From: Pseudidiomarina taiwanensis
GTDB taxonomy: Bacteria > Pseudomonadota > Gammaproteobacteria > Enterobacterales > Alteromonadaceae
Assembly (NCBI RefSeq): GCF_003987435.1
Contig: NZ_PIQG01000005.1
Coordinates: 124,001-188,000 of the forward strand
Length of the DNA: 64,000 nt
Direction: 5' to 3'
A model generated the notes under the pieces. It did not search any database. It saw nothing but the letters and a program-made list of their open reading frames with translations, and had not been told where the DNA came from. Made by a program: the position numbers and the translations under genes. Positions 8,952-18,722 of the stretch are shown piece after piece; the stretch's first letter is position 1; each line of letters starts with the position of its first letter.

Positions 8952-10331
8952 ATGAAAAAGTTAAACTTAATTAACGCGGTGAGCGCATTCGCTTTGCTTG
9001 TGACCGTAACTTTATGTAACCCAGTAGCTCAGGCGCAAGAGCCGGTGGATCTCGATCAACTGCTACAACAACTGGAGCAAGGTAAATTTGCCCAATCACA
9101 GCAGAATCAGGAACGAGAAGCTCGTTTTCAGGCTCAAGCAGCGCAACAACAGCGGATTTTGCGCGAGGCGATTGCGCAGCGCGATCGATTGGAACAGCAA
9201 GCCGCTCGGTTAGAAACTCAATTTGAACAAAACGAAGTGCAATTGGGCAATTTAACCGATGCTTTGACCCAACGCATGGGAAGTTTGCGTGAGTTATTTG
9301 GTGTTCTGCAGCAAGTTGCGGGTGACACCAGTAGTCGCTTGCAAAACTCGTTTGTTTCGGTTGAGTATCCGGGCCGTAGTGAGCAACTGGCCAGTTTGGC
9401 AGAGAAAATGGGGTCAAGTTCTAAACTCGCTTCTATTGCCGAAATTGAGTCGGTGTGGTTTGCGCTTCAGCGCGAGATGACTGAATCTGGCAAGGTCAGT
9501 CGTTTTACCACCGAAGTGACCGAAGCAAATGGCGCAAAAGTTGAGAAAGAGGTCGTTCGAGTCGGCACCTTCAATATGGTTGCAGATGGTCGCTACTTAG
9601 AACTTATTCCCGGTACTGACGCCGTTGCTGAGTTGATGCGTCAACCAAGTGGACGCTTCCTCGCGACCGCCGAAGAACTGCAACAAGAGCAAGGTGGTTT
9701 GGTGCAGTTTGGGCTTGATCCAACAGGCGGCTCGATTCTTGGCTTACTGGTGCAAGCACCGAGCCTCAAAGAGCGCATCGAGCAGGGCGGTACGGTCGGC
9801 TATATCATCTTAGCGCTCGGCGTGATCGGTTTGTTATTTGCATTGGAACGGTTTATCACGCTGAGCTTGATTGGTATTAAAGTGAAGCGTCAGTTGAAGC
9901 AAGCGAGCGCCAGCAATGACAACCCATTGGGTCGAGTTATGGCGATAAAAGATGCGCACCCAGATGCAGATACTGAAACCTTAGAGCTTAAATTAAGCGA
10001 AGGGATCTTGCGCGAAGTTCCGAAAATCACCCGTAATCTTACCTTCGTCAAAATCATTTCAGTGGTGGCACCATTGATGGGCTTACTTGGCACCGTAACC
10101 GGTATGATTAATACCTTCCAAGCGATCACGCTATTCGGTACAGGTGACCCGAAATTGATGGCGGGCGGTATCTCGCAAGCGTTGGTGACCACGGTCCTCG
10201 GCTTGGTTGTGGCGATTCCGATGACCTTCCTATTTGCAAGCTTAAATACGCGTAGCAAGAACATCGTGCATGTGTTGCAAGAGCAAGCCTCGGGAATTAT
10301 CGCTGAACGCTCGGAGCGGAGTCACTCATGA
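8952..10331 (+). CDS. ttpC: TtpC-like MotA/TolQ/ExbB proton-channel protein with periplasmic coiled coil
   Basis: 459 residues. A signal peptide ends near QAQEP. A long periplasmic Gln/Glu-rich coiled coil (about 25-110) and a globular periplasmic part to about 260 follow. The MotA/TolQ/ExbB domain with three membrane helices starts at about 275 and includes LMGLLGTVTGMINTFQ and GISQALVTTVLGLVVAIP. This architecture is that of TtpC, which in Vibrio is an extra component needed for TonB2-dependent uptake. GGAGAG at 8938-8943 lies 8 bases before ATG 8952; upstream GTG codons in frame are less well placed. The stop overlaps the next start by ATGA, indicating translational coupling with exbB. Confidence 0.85.
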   Translation: MKKLNLINAVSAFALLVTVTLCNPVAQAQEPVDLDQLLQQLEQGKFAQSQQNQEREARFQAQAAQQQRILREAIAQRDRLEQQAARLETQFEQNEVQLGNLTDALTQRMGSLRELFGVLQQVAGDTSSRLQNSFVSVEYPGRSEQLASLAEKMGSSSKLASIAEIESVWFALQREMTESGKVSRFTTEVTEANGAKVEKEVVRVGTFNMVADGRYLELIPGTDAVAELMRQPSGRFLATAEELQQEQGGLVQFGLDPTGGSILGLLVQAPSLKERIEQGGTVGYIILALGVIGLLFALERFITLSLIGIKVKRQLKQASASNDNPLGRVMAIKDAHPDADTETLELKLSEGILREVPKITRNLTFVKIISVVAPLMGLLGTVTGMINTFQAITLFGTGDPKLMAGGISQALVTTVLGLVVAIPMTFLFASLNTRSKNIVHVLQEQASGIIAERSERSHS

Positions 10332-10864
10332 GCTTCTTCGCTGAATTCTCACTCGCATTACAAGACTTTATCGAGACCGGCGGGCAAGTCCTGCTGGTGA
10401 TCGGAGTGCTGATATTCGTAATGTGGCTGATGATTCTTGAGCGGATTTTTTATTACCTGAAAGGTCATCAGCAACTGAAGCGGCAAACTCTCGAGACTTG
10501 GCAAGCACGCAGTGATAAATCATCATGGAATGCCGAGCAAGTACGCGGTCTGTTGATTTCGCGCGCGCATTTGGCCTTAGCGGGGCAACTGCCAGTGTTA
10601 CAAGCATTGGTTGCGCTGTGTCCATTGCTTGGGTTAATGGGCACCGTCACCGGCATGATTGAAGTATTCGATGTGATGGCGATTGCAGGGACGGGCAATG
10701 CCCGCTCAATGGCTTCAGGTGTTTCGAAAGCAACAATACCCACTATGGCAGGAATGGTGGGAGCTTTGTCAGGTGTATTTGCGAGTACCTGGTTACAGCG
10801 AACGGCGCGACGTGAGCGCATGAAACTTGAAGATCGGATGTTGCTAGAGCAACCGACACAATAG
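10328..10864 (+). CDS. exbB: ExbB-type proton-channel subunit of the TonB system
   Basis: 178 residues with a MotA/TolQ/ExbB domain. An N-terminal membrane helix (about 15-38) is followed by a cytoplasmic loop. The two-helix core carries LLGLMGTVTGMIEVF and GVSKATIPTMAGMVGALSGVFAST. ExbB forms a pentameric inner-membrane channel around ExbD and drives TonB with the proton motive force. It is shorter than E. coli ExbB, as usual for the ExbB2 class found beside TtpC. The start overlaps the ttpC stop (ATGA). Confidence 0.9.
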   Translation: MSFFAEFSLALQDFIETGGQVLLVIGVLIFVMWLMILERIFYYLKGHQQLKRQTLETWQARSDKSSWNAEQVRGLLISRAHLALAGQLPVLQALVALCPLLGLMGTVTGMIEVFDVMAIAGTGNARSMASGVSKATIPTMAGMVGALSGVFASTWLQRTARRERMKLEDRMLLEQPTQ

Positions 10865-10880
10865 ATAGAGCGAGATCAAG

Positions 10881-11288
10881 ATGAAGCAGCATTTTGCCAA
10901 TTTAATTGAAGAAGAAGAAACAGCAATCGATATGACGCCGATGCTAGATGTGGTGTTCATCATGCTGATTTTCTTTATTGTGACGGCATCATTCGTGAAA
11001 GAGGCCGGGGTTGATGTGAATCGGCCAGAGGCGGCAACAGCCGTGCAGAAAGACCGTGCCAATATCTTAGTTGCCATCACCGATAACGGTGAAATTTGGA
11101 TCAACAAACGGCAAATCGATGTGCGCGCGGTACAAGCTAATATCGAGCGCCTCTATGCCGAAAACCCGCAGGGGTCGGTCGTTATTCAAGCAGATAAAAA
11201 GGCGACGACTGAGGTGTTAATCAAGGTTATGGATGCAGCTCGGGCGGCTGGTGTCTATGACGTTTCAATCGCAACTGCAGAGCAATAG
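10881..11288 (+). CDS. exbD: ExbD biopolymer-transport subunit of the TonB system
   Basis: 135 residues. A short cytoplasmic N-terminus is followed by one membrane helix that includes DMTPMLDVVFIMLIFFIVT, whose first Asp-containing stretch matches the proton-carrying Asp of the ExbD/TolR family. The periplasmic domain runs from about residue 45 to the end. It lies 16 bases after exbB and 2 bases before tonB, so the genes are surely co-transcribed. ExbD couples proton flow through ExbB to conformational work by TonB. Confidence 0.9.
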   Translation: MKQHFANLIEEEETAIDMTPMLDVVFIMLIFFIVTASFVKEAGVDVNRPEAATAVQKDRANILVAITDNGEIWINKRQIDVRAVQANIERLYAENPQGSVVIQADKKATTEVLIKVMDAARAAGVYDVSIATAEQ

Positions 11289-11290
11289 TT

Positions 11291-11899
11291 ATGGGTCGTT
11301 TGTTAGCGGCATTAGCACTCGCACTAGTGGTCACACTCGGACTGTTTTATTTAATGCAGTCGTTGATCAGTAGTGGTGAGGGTGCGTTCAGTGAGCCACC
11401 GCGAGGCAGTGTGCTTGATTTTGTTAGGGTCAAGCCAGAAGAGATCACCCAAGAGAAGGAGCGCAAACCCGAGCGTCCGCCTGAACCTGAGCAGCCCCCA
11501 CCGGATATGCCACAGCCGCAAATGCAATCGGAAAGTATCGATAGTGAAGCGGTAGGATTGGACTTTTCCGCGAGTGTTAGCGCAGACACCCAACTTGGCA
11601 GCGGGCTTGGACTTGATACCAGTGATGGTGAATACCTACCGATTGTTAAAGTTCAAGCAGCCTATCCAAGACGCGCGTTGCAACGCGGTATTCAAGGATA
11701 TGTATTGGTGGAGTTTACGGTAACGCGGCAAGGAACCGTGCGCGATCCTCGGGTGGTGGAAGCAGAGCCCGAGGGAATTTTCGACCAAGCGGCGATGGAT
11801 GCAGTGCTGAAGTTTAAATACAAACCCAGAGTTGTGAATGGTGAAGCGGTTGAAGTTGAGGGTGTACAGAACCGTATTACCTTTGAGATAGATGGTTAG
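11291..11899 (+). CDS. tonB: TonB energy-transducing protein (TonB2 class)
   Basis: 202 residues. It has an N-terminal membrane anchor (about 5-25), a Pro/Glu-rich spanning segment (about 55-78, with repeated PE and PP pairs) and a C-terminal TonB domain (about 115-200) containing YPRRALQRGIQGYVLVEF and FKYKPRVVNG. TonB reaches across the periplasm to the TonB box of outer-membrane receptors. The short proline-rich region is typical of TonB2 proteins, which rely on TtpC. Candidate receptors are encoded in this same window at 4132, 24873 and 54735. The stop overlaps the ribosome-binding site of the next gene. Confidence 0.9.
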   Translation: MGRLLAALALALVVTLGLFYLMQSLISSGEGAFSEPPRGSVLDFVRVKPEEITQEKERKPERPPEPEQPPPDMPQPQMQSESIDSEAVGLDFSASVSADTQLGSGLGLDTSDGEYLPIVKVQAAYPRRALQRGIQGYVLVEFTVTRQGTVRDPRVVEAEPEGIFDQAAMDAVLKFKYKPRVVNGEAVEVEGVQNRITFEIDG

Positions 11900-11909
11900 G
11901 AGTCACATG

Positions 11910-13160
11910 ATGCGTATTCTTTTATTAGCACTCGCGCTTTATCTCGCAGCACAGCCGCTGTGGGCACAAGAAACGAAGCGGACCCCTGCACTTCGCGAGC
12001 AAGTATACAGCCAGTTAGCCCGTGCTCAGCAACAAGCCGACACTGGCGATGTCGCGGGTGGATTGGCGATCTTGCAGAATGTCGAAGCGAAACTCAGTAG
12101 CATGAATAGCTATGAGCGCGCCATGCTTTGGAACTTTTATGGCTACATGCACTATGGTGAAGACCGGATTGACAGTGCAATTAAGTATTTCGCTAAAGTG
12201 GTAGAAGAAGATCCTATTCCACTGTCATTACGCCAAAATACTCTATTTAGCTTGGCGCAACTTGCCATGGGCCAAGAACGTTACGACGATACCCTTGCTT
12301 ACCTGAGTCAATGGCGCACAAACGCAGGCGTGCAAGAGCAAACCAAAGCGGATGTTTTAGCGGCCCAAGCCTGGTATCAAAAAGCCGATTATGATGCGGC
12401 TCTAGCTCCGATTAGTCAGGCTATTGAGGTGGCAGAGCAAACGGGTTATGCCGCAGAAAACTGGTATGTATTACAGCGAGCGATTTATTTTGAACTGGGT
12501 CAACTTGATCAGGTCGCAGTGGTCCTCGAGAAGATGGTGAAGGCCTTTAACAAGCCTGAGTATTGGGTTCAGTTAGCAGGCGTTTACGGTCAACTTGGTG
12601 CGACCGAAAAACAGCTGGCGATGTTAGAAGCGGCGTATCAGCTCGGCTTTCTCAATAAAGGACAGGATATTCTTAATCTGGCACAAAGCTATTTCTTGGC
12701 AGAGATCCCGTTTAAAGCAGGGAGTGTTGTGCAGAAAGCTTTGGACGATGGCATCTTAGAGCCTAATCTGCGGACGTTAAAATTACTTGCGCAAAGCTGG
12801 GTTGCAGCACAAGAAACTGAACGCGCAGTAGCTGCTTTGAAGGCGGCGGCAGTACTGAGTGAAGACGGTGAGCTGGATGCCCAACGCGCGCATGTTTTGT
12901 TGAATGCAGAGCAACATGAAGCAGCCATTGCTGCGGCAGAACAAGCATTAGAGCGGGGCCAATTGAATAACCCGGGGCAAATGTATTTAGTCATTGGGAT
13001 GGCTCGGTTGAATCTAGAACAGTTCAACCCCGCTTTAAAAGCCTTTGCTAAAGCGAAAGAGTTTGAACAGGCCAAACGTTTAGCCACTCAATGGGAAGCC
13101 TACACTCAAGCCGAGCAACGTCAAGCTGAGACACTGAAACAACTGCGTTCACGCTCATAA
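11910..13160 (+). CDS. Periplasmic TPR-repeat protein of the TonB operon
   Basis: 416 residues. The signal peptide ends at PLWAQE. Several tetratricopeptide-like helical pairs span about residues 30-400, for example YGYMHYGEDRIDSAIKYFAKVVEEDP and the MYLVIGMARLNLEQFNPALKAF segment. Such TPR proteins are the usual last gene of ttpC-exbB-exbD-tonB2 operons and probably act as periplasmic scaffolds, but no specific role is proven. GGAG at 11899-11902 is 7 bases before ATG 11910, which is preferred to ATG 11907. A strong terminator follows, closing the operon that began at 8185. Confidence 0.8.
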   Translation: MRILLLALALYLAAQPLWAQETKRTPALREQVYSQLARAQQQADTGDVAGGLAILQNVEAKLSSMNSYERAMLWNFYGYMHYGEDRIDSAIKYFAKVVEEDPIPLSLRQNTLFSLAQLAMGQERYDDTLAYLSQWRTNAGVQEQTKADVLAAQAWYQKADYDAALAPISQAIEVAEQTGYAAENWYVLQRAIYFELGQLDQVAVVLEKMVKAFNKPEYWVQLAGVYGQLGATEKQLAMLEAAYQLGFLNKGQDILNLAQSYFLAEIPFKAGSVVQKALDDGILEPNLRTLKLLAQSWVAAQETERAVAALKAAAVLSEDGELDAQRAHVLLNAEQHEAAIAAAEQALERGQLNNPGQMYLVIGMARLNLEQFNPALKAFAKAKEFEQAKRLATQWEAYTQAEQRQAETLKQLRSRS

Positions 13161-13181
13161 TCGAAACTGCTCGACTAGCCG

Positions 13182-13226
13182 CCCCACCTGAGAACAGGTT
13201 ACACTGTTCGCAGGTGGGGTTTTAGT
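13182..13226 (+). terminator. Terminator closing the TonB operon
   Basis: A 9-bp perfect stem, CCCCACCTG / CAGGTGGGG, with an inner AACAG / CTGTT pairing, is followed by TTTTAGTTTT. Confidence 0.85.
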
Positions 13227-13251
13227 TTTGGCGCAAGTGAGCACATCTTAA

Positions 13252-14178
13252 ATGGCAAATTTAATCTATATCGCAGGTTTTCTGCTTATCGGCTTGTTGC
13301 TACAGCGCAGTCGCCAATTCCCGCAAAACACTGGGCAGGTACTCAATGCCTATGTGATCTACGTTGCGTTACCCGCTTTGGTGTTACAAAAAATACCTGC
13401 GCTGACCGTATCTACTGCATTGATTATCCCGGCCATCATGCCATGGGTCCTGTTACTTCTCACGGTGCCGGTTATTCTGTTATTGGCCCGGCGTTTGGCT
13501 TGGTCGTCGGCAACCACTGCTTGTATGTTGATAGTGGTACCACTTGGCAACACCTCGTTTGTCGGCTTCCCGATGATTGAAGCCTTGGTTGGTGAGGCGG
13601 GGATTCCCTATGCGCTGCTGTATGATCAACTGGGGTCGTTTTTGATTTTGTCGATTTACGCAACATTTGTAGTGGCAATATATGCCAGTCGTGAGGGCCA
13701 GAGTGCCCGCCCAAAGCTGCGCCCAATCCTCTTAAAAATCCTACGCTTTCCACCGTTTATTGCACTTATCGCGGCACTAGTGCTGAAGTCTTGGGATTAT
13801 CATCCGATTCTTGCCAGCTTTATCGACAGCCTTGCCGTTACCTTGGTGCCAGTGATCATGGTTGCGGTTGGCTTTCAATTAAAGTTTCGTCTGGCAGCTG
13901 AGGATCGGCAGCCGTTCGTTTGGGCCCTGGTCCTCAAGCTAGTGCTCACGCCGTTGGTGGCGATGCTTCTGATTTGGCCGTTGGGATTTGATTCTTTGGT
14001 GCATCAAGTCACTATTTTAGAGGCAGCGATGCCAGCAATGATTTCCGCTGGTGCTCTGGCAATTATGGCTGGACTGGCGCCGACTCTGGCCGCAGCTGTG
14101 GTCGGATATGGAGTCCTCTTATGCCTAGTAACCTTGCCTTTGTGGGCTATGCTCCTGAATTACCTCGCTAACTTTTAG
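13252..14178 (+). CDS. AEC-family (auxin efflux carrier-like) transporter
   Basis: 308 residues, almost entirely hydrophobic, with about ten membrane helices in the two-halves arrangement of the AEC family (Pfam Mem_trans). Recognisable segments are AYVIYVALPALVLQKIP near the N-terminus and PLGNTSFVGFPMIEAL in the middle, where the family has its conserved NTGF-like motif. Bacterial members export or import organic acids such as malate or malonate; the substrate here cannot be told. There is no strong ribosome-binding site ahead of ATG 13252, and it stands alone after a terminator. Its 3' end overlaps the convergent xseA gene by 4 bases. Confidence 0.85.
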   Translation: MANLIYIAGFLLIGLLLQRSRQFPQNTGQVLNAYVIYVALPALVLQKIPALTVSTALIIPAIMPWVLLLLTVPVILLLARRLAWSSATTACMLIVVPLGNTSFVGFPMIEALVGEAGIPYALLYDQLGSFLILSIYATFVVAIYASREGQSARPKLRPILLKILRFPPFIALIAALVLKSWDYHPILASFIDSLAVTLVPVIMVAVGFQLKFRLAAEDRQPFVWALVLKLVLTPLVAMLLIWPLGFDSLVHQVTILEAAMPAMISAGALAIMAGLAPTLAAAVVGYGVLLCLVTLPLWAMLLNYLANF

Positions 14179-15533
14179 TGTTCGTTATCATGCTTAATAT
14201 CGATTCGCTTAGCCCGCAGTTCACCATCCGCCAGCTTGAGTGTAAACGCTTGTTCGGGAGCTAATTGCTCAGGGCGGCGAATGACCTCTTGCTGATCCGT
14301 TAAGGCGATGGCGTAGCCGCGTCCTAATACCGCAAGCGGGCTGACTAAGTTTAAGTTTTGTGCATTTGCTTGGAGCCGTTGCTGCGCTCGGTGCAACTGG
14401 TGCTGGATGGTGTGTTGTAAACGGGCATCGAGTTGCTCGAGGGCTCGTTGCGCTGGCTTCAGCTGGCGTTCGGGATGACATCGAGAGGTTCGTTCGACCA
14501 GCATTTGCTGGCGCTGTAGTTGAGTTTTTAAGAGCCGCTGCATGCTAGCGTGGATGCGTAATTGTAACTCATCAAGTCGCTGTTGATTCTGCTGTAAGCG
14601 GCGTTTAGGGTCTTGTTGGCGGAGCCGCTGGGAGAGATGCCCCAGAGTTTGGCGTTGCTGGGTCAGGTATTGACTCCAGCTTCGCGTCAGACGGTCACTG
14701 AGCTGGTTGATTTGGCGCAGTTTAACTTGCTGGTCTTGGCTCACCAGTTCAGCTGCAGCTGAGGGAGTAGGTGCGCGCAAATCCGCAACAAAGTCCGCGA
14801 TAGTAAAGTCTATTTCGTGCCCGACTGCGCTAATTATTGGCAATGGACAATTAAAAATATCATGGGCGAGCTGCTCATCGTTAAAACACCATAAATCTTC
14901 GAGTGAGCCACCGCCACGCGTCAGCACGAGTACATCCACCTCAGCTCGATTTATTGCCTGTTGCAGCGCTGTGCGTAATTCGCCAGCGGCGGTTTGTCCC
15001 TGCACTTGTGATGGATAAATAATGACTTCGATACTTGGGTCGCGCCGTTTTAGTACCGCTAGGATATCTCGAATTGCAGCACCCGTCGGCGAGGTAATTA
15101 CGCCCACTTTACTGATATGGCTCGGTAGTGCTTGTTTATGCTCTTGAGCAAACAAACCTTGCTGTTGCAGTTGCTGCTTCAGTTGTTCGTACTGTTGCTG
15201 TAATAGCCCCGCCCCTGCATCTTCCATATGCTCGATGATCAATTGGTAATCGCCGCGTGGCTCATACACAGTAAGCTTAGCTCGGACGAGGACTTGGCTG
15301 CCATTTTGGGGTCGGATGCGGCTGCGTTGATTCGCATTCCGAAACATCGCTGCTCGAATCTGCGCTCGTTCGTCTTTTAATGTCAGGTACCAATGACCCG
15401 ATGCGGGCGCGGCAAAATTGGATACTTCGCCAACCAGCCAAATAGAGCCAAAGCCTTGCTCAAGAACTTGGCGGACTTCGGCATTCAGGTGAGCAACAGT
15501 GAAGACCTGTCGTTGCGCTGGAGGCGTTGGCAT
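14175..15533 (-). CDS. xseA: Exodeoxyribonuclease VII large subunit
   Basis: 452 residues, normal for XseA. The N-terminal OB-fold domain covers about 5-105 (VGEVSNFAAPASGHWYLTLKD). The catalytic domain starts near 130 with SKVGVITSPTGAAIRDI, then VLTRGGGSLEDLWCFND and the conserved AVGHEIDFTIADFVADLRAPTPSAAAE stretch. The C-terminal half is a very Gln/Arg-rich coiled coil, as in the family. The enzyme, with XseB, degrades single-stranded DNA to oligonucleotides. The start at 15533 has AAAGG nearby. It is divergent from guaB, a neighbour arrangement also common in enterobacteria. Confidence 0.95.
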   Translation of the reverse strand: MPTPPAQRQVFTVAHLNAEVRQVLEQGFGSIWLVGEVSNFAAPASGHWYLTLKDERAQIRAAMFRNANQRSRIRPQNGSQVLVRAKLTVYEPRGDYQLIIEHMEDAGAGLLQQQYEQLKQQLQQQGLFAQEHKQALPSHISKVGVITSPTGAAIRDILAVLKRRDPSIEVIIYPSQVQGQTAAGELRTALQQAINRAEVDVLVLTRGGGSLEDLWCFNDEQLAHDIFNCPLPIISAVGHEIDFTIADFVADLRAPTPSAAAELVSQDQQVKLRQINQLSDRLTRSWSQYLTQQRQTLGHLSQRLRQQDPKRRLQQNQQRLDELQLRIHASMQRLLKTQLQRQQMLVERTSRCHPERQLKPAQRALEQLDARLQHTIQHQLHRAQQRLQANAQNLNLVSPLAVLGRGYAIALTDQQEVIRRPEQLAPEQAFTLKLADGELRAKRIDIKHDNEH

Positions 15534-15573
15534 ATTTGCAACCTTTTACTCGGTAGTAGAGCGAAAAAATTAG

Positions 15574-15602
15574 TTTACTGAAAAGCGCTTTTCGAGTAAA
15601 AT
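15574..15602 (+). promoter_or_regulatory. guaB promoter with a palindromic operator filling the spacer
   Basis: The -35-like TTTACT (15574-15579) and -10-like TAAAAT (15597-15602) are separated by exactly 17 bp. The spacer contains the perfect 14-bp palindrome GAAAAGCGCTTTTC (15580-15593). The outer TTTACT / AGTAAA arms extend the symmetry with one extra base. Placement between -35 and -10 is that of a repressor site. A PurR-like LacI-family regulator is a reasonable guess but the centre differs from the E. coli PurR box. Confidence 0.65.
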
Positions 15603-15639
15603 CCACCCGCAACATTAAGTCAGCTAGTGAGATGTTGCC

Positions 15640-17109
15640 ATGCTACGAATTGCCCAAGAAGCGCTTACCTTCGACGACGTTTTGCTCGTCCCCGGTCACT
15701 CAACCGTTTTACCGCATACTGCCGATTTAAGCACGCGTCTTACGCGTAAAATCGCACTTAATATTCCGCTAGTTTCAGCTGCTATGGATACGGTCACTGA
15801 AGCGGCATTGGCTATTGCTCTCGCGCAAGAGGGTGGAATTGGTTTTATTCATAAGAATATGACCATCGAAGAACAAGCTGCTCACGTCCGTAAAGTGAAG
15901 AAGTATGAGAGCGGTATGGTCTCTGACCCGGTCACGGTCACACCTGATACCACCATTGGTCAAGTTCGGGCGTTGGCCGCTGAACATGGGTTCCACGGTT
16001 TCCCTGTCGTAACCAGCGGTGGTGAACTGGTAGGAATTATAACCGGGCGAGACACTCGCGCGATTCATGATGAGCAGCAGCTGATTACTTCGGTGATGAC
16101 GCCGAAAGAGCGTTTAATCACAGTGACCGAAAATGCGAGCAGTGACGAGATTCTTGATCTCATGCATCAACATCGCATTGAGAAAATTCTTGTTGTCGAT
16201 GATGCCTTTCATCTGCGCGGCATGATTACCTTAAAGGACTTCACCAAAGCTGAAAGTAAACCGAATGCCTGTAAAGACGACTTGGGTCGTTTGCGGGTCG
16301 GTGCAGCGGTAGGGGTTGGTCCAGGTACCGATGAGCGTATCGCTGCTCTGGTTGAAGCGGGTGTTGACGTGCTTTTGATTGACACTTCTCATGGTCATTC
16401 GCAGGGCGTGCTTGATCGCGTAGCGAAAACTCGTAAAGAGTACCCAGAGCTTCAAATTATCGGCGGCAACGTGGCCACTGGCGCTGGAGCCCTAGCACTG
16501 GCCGATGCTGGAGTCGATGCTGTCAAGGTTGGTATTGGTCCTGGCTCAATTTGTACGACTCGGATTGTGACGGGTTGTGGCGTTCCTCAAATCACCGCAA
16601 TTAGTGATGCGGTTGATGCGTTAAAAGACCGTGATATCCCAGTGATCGCCGATGGCGGCATCCGTTTTTCGGGCGACATTGCCAAAGCCATCGCTGCCGG
16701 CGCATCGTGTGTCATGGTAGGCAGCATGTTGGCCGGGACCGAGGAGTCGCCCGGTGAGGTTGAACTCTATCAAGGTCGCTATTACAAGTCTTACCGTGGC
16801 ATGGGCAGTATCGGTGCGATGAACCAAAGAAATGGTTCATCCGATCGCTACTTCCAAGCTTCTAACGAGGCGGAGAAGCTGGTTCCTGAGGGAATCGAAG
16901 GTCGTATCGCTTATAAAGGCCCAATTGCGACCATCATTCATCAACAAATGGGCGGAATTCGCTCGGCGATGGGCTTAACTGGTTGCGCAAATATCGAAGA
17001 AATGCGCACCAAGCCGCAGTTTGTCAAGGTTACTGCTGCTGGAATGGGCGAATCACACGTGCACGATGTGCAAATCACTAAAGAAGCTCCTAACTATCGG
17101 ATGGGTTAA
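15640..17109 (+). CDS. guaB: Inosine-5'-monophosphate dehydrogenase
   Basis: 489 residues, the usual length. It oxidises IMP to XMP with NAD, the committed step of GMP synthesis. The TIM-barrel starts with [17 protein letters not shown]. Two CBS domains occupy about residues 93-205 ([11 protein letters not shown] and [11 protein letters not shown]). The catalytic loop [18 protein letters not shown] holds the active-site Cys, and the flap contains the GMGSIGAM and SSDRYFQ segments. It is followed directly by guaA with a one-base overlap (TAATG), so the two are co-transcribed and translationally coupled from the palindromic promoter upstream. Confidence 0.97.
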   Translation: MLRIAQEALTFDDVLLVPGHSTVLPHTADLSTRLTRKIALNIPLVSAAMDTVTEAALAIALAQEGGIGFIHKNMTIEEQAAHVRKVKKYESGMVSDPVTVTPDTTIGQVRALAAEHGFHGFPVVTSGGELVGIITGRDTRAIHDEQQLITSVMTPKERLITVTENASSDEILDLMHQHRIEKILVVDDAFHLRGMITLKDFTKAESKPNACKDDLGRLRVGAAVGVGPGTDERIAALVEAGVDVLLIDTSHGHSQGVLDRVAKTRKEYPELQIIGGNVATGAGALALADAGVDAVKVGIGPGSICTTRIVTGCGVPQITAISDAVDALKDRDIPVIADGGIRFSGDIAKAIAAGASCVMVGSMLAGTEESPGEVELYQGRYYKSYRGMGSIGAMNQRNGSSDRYFQASNEAEKLVPEGIEGRIAYKGPIATIIHQQMGGIRSAMGLTGCANIEEMRTKPQFVKVTAAGMGESHVHDVQITKEAPNYRMG

Positions 17110-18689
17110 TGACCATGCAAGATATACATGCACATCGCATCTTAATTTTAGATTTTGGTTCGCAATATACTCAGTTGATTGCCCGCCGTGTCCGTGAACT
17201 TGGAGTGTATTGTGAACTCTGGGCTTGGGATGTCAGTGAAGAGGATATCAAAGGCTTCAAGCCAAACGGGATTATCCTCTCGGGTGGTCCTGAGTCTGTC
17301 ACCGCAGCAAACTCTCCTCGGGCGCCCGAATATGTCTTCAATGCAGGGGTGCCGGTATTTGGAATTTGCTACGGTATGCAAACGATGGCCGAGCAACTCG
17401 GTGGCAAAGTTCAGGGCTCGCTTGAGCGCGAATTTGGTTATGCACAAGTCGAGCGTATCGCACCATGTCCGCTGTTCCATCATATCGAGGATAGTGTCCA
17501 CGAGAATGGTAATCCTCAGCTTGACGTCTGGATGAGTCATGGCGACAAGGTCATCGAGGCGCCGGAAGGATTTGCGATTGTTGCACAAACACCGACCTGT
17601 CCGATTGCGGCCATGGCTGATGACACGCGCGACTTCTACGGGGTGCAATTCCACCCTGAAGTAACTCACACCCGGCAAGGGATGCGGATGCTTGAGCATT
17701 TCGTGGTTGAAATCTGCGAGTGTGAGCGGAATTGGACGCCAGCGCACATTATCGATGACGCAGTCGCGCGGATTCGGGAGCAAGTAGGCTCAGGTAAAGT
17801 AGTGCTTGGTTTATCTGGTGGCGTGGATAGTTCAGTCACTGCGATGTTATTGCATCGCGCCATTGGCGACCAATTGACCTGCGTCTTCGTTGATAACGGC
17901 TTACTGCGTTGGCAAGAGGCCGAGCAGGTGCTTGAGATGTTTGGCGATCACTACGGCTTAAATATTGTCCATGTCGATGCTGAAAATCGCTTCCTAGACG
18001 CACTTGCTGGCGAAAAAGACCCAGAAGCCAAGCGCAAAATTATTGGCCGCGTCTTTGTCGAAATATTCGACGAAGAGGCAAGCAACATTTCCGGGGTTGA
18101 GTACCTAGCACAAGGCACGATTTACCCAGATGTGATTGAGTCGGCCGGCTCTAAAACGGGTAAGGCACATGTGATCAAATCGCATCATAACGTTGGCGGT
18201 TTGCCAGAAGATATGAAGCTGCAATTGGTCGAGCCGCTGCGTGAACTATTTAAAGACGAAGTTCGAAAAATCGGACTCGAGTTGGGCTTGCCGTATGACA
18301 TGCTCTATCGTCACCCGTTCCCGGGCCCAGGCCTTGGCGTGCGAGTGCTGGCTGAAGTGAAGAAAGAGTACTGTGATTTACTGCGTCGGGCAGACCATAT
18401 CTTCATCACTGAGCTACGCAATGCAGGTTGGTACGACAAAGTAAGCCAAGCTTTCGCAGTGTTTCTACCGGTGCGCTCGGTCGGAGTGATGGGTGATGCC
18501 CGCAAGTACGATTGGGTGATTGCGATCAGAGCGGTGGAAACCATCGACTTTATGACTGCGCGCTGGGCTCATCTGCCTTACGAGCTGCTGGAGAAGGTAT
18601 CGAATCGAATCATCAATGAAATTGATGGTATTTCTCGCGTGGTTTACGATATCTCAGGAAAACCTCCAGCAACCATCGAGTGGGAGTAG
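17109..18689 (+). CDS. guaA: GMP synthase (glutamine-hydrolysing)
   Basis: 526 residues. The N-terminal class I amidotransferase domain (about 10-205) has the nucleophile Cys in GICYGMQTM and the His-Glu pair in [11 protein letters not shown]. The ATP pyrophosphatase domain begins with the P-loop [15 protein letters not shown], and the C-terminal dimerisation domain ends PPATIEWE as in E. coli. It converts XMP to GMP using glutamine. ATG 17109 overlaps the guaB stop; ATG 17115 is an alternative start. A GC-rich hairpin without a T-run follows the stop. Confidence 0.97.
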   Translation: MTMQDIHAHRILILDFGSQYTQLIARRVRELGVYCELWAWDVSEEDIKGFKPNGIILSGGPESVTAANSPRAPEYVFNAGVPVFGICYGMQTMAEQLGGKVQGSLEREFGYAQVERIAPCPLFHHIEDSVHENGNPQLDVWMSHGDKVIEAPEGFAIVAQTPTCPIAAMADDTRDFYGVQFHPEVTHTRQGMRMLEHFVVEICECERNWTPAHIIDDAVARIREQVGSGKVVLGLSGGVDSSVTAMLLHRAIGDQLTCVFVDNGLLRWQEAEQVLEMFGDHYGLNIVHVDAENRFLDALAGEKDPEAKRKIIGRVFVEIFDEEASNISGVEYLAQGTIYPDVIESAGSKTGKAHVIKSHHNVGGLPEDMKLQLVEPLRELFKDEVRKIGLELGLPYDMLYRHPFPGPGLGVRVLAEVKKEYCDLLRRADHIFITELRNAGWYDKVSQAFAVFLPVRSVGVMGDARKYDWVIAIRAVETIDFMTARWAHLPYELLEKVSNRIINEIDGISRVVYDISGKPPATIEWE

Positions 18690-18698
18690 TTTGCTGAG

Positions 18699-18722
18699 CA
18701 CCCCGGTCGCAGGGCCGGGGTG
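18699..18722 (+). other. GC-rich hairpin after guaA
   Basis: CACCCCGG / CCGGGGTG form an 8-bp stem with an 8-base loop. There is no T-run on either side, so it is not a canonical intrinsic terminator. It may stabilise the guaBA messenger 3' end or work with Rho. Confidence 0.4.

Noticed and set aside
17148-17783. Long open frame of 211 codons on the strand opposite guaA
   Set aside because: It mirrors codons of the guaA amidotransferase domain, has no ribosome site or family resemblance, and guaA is certain.
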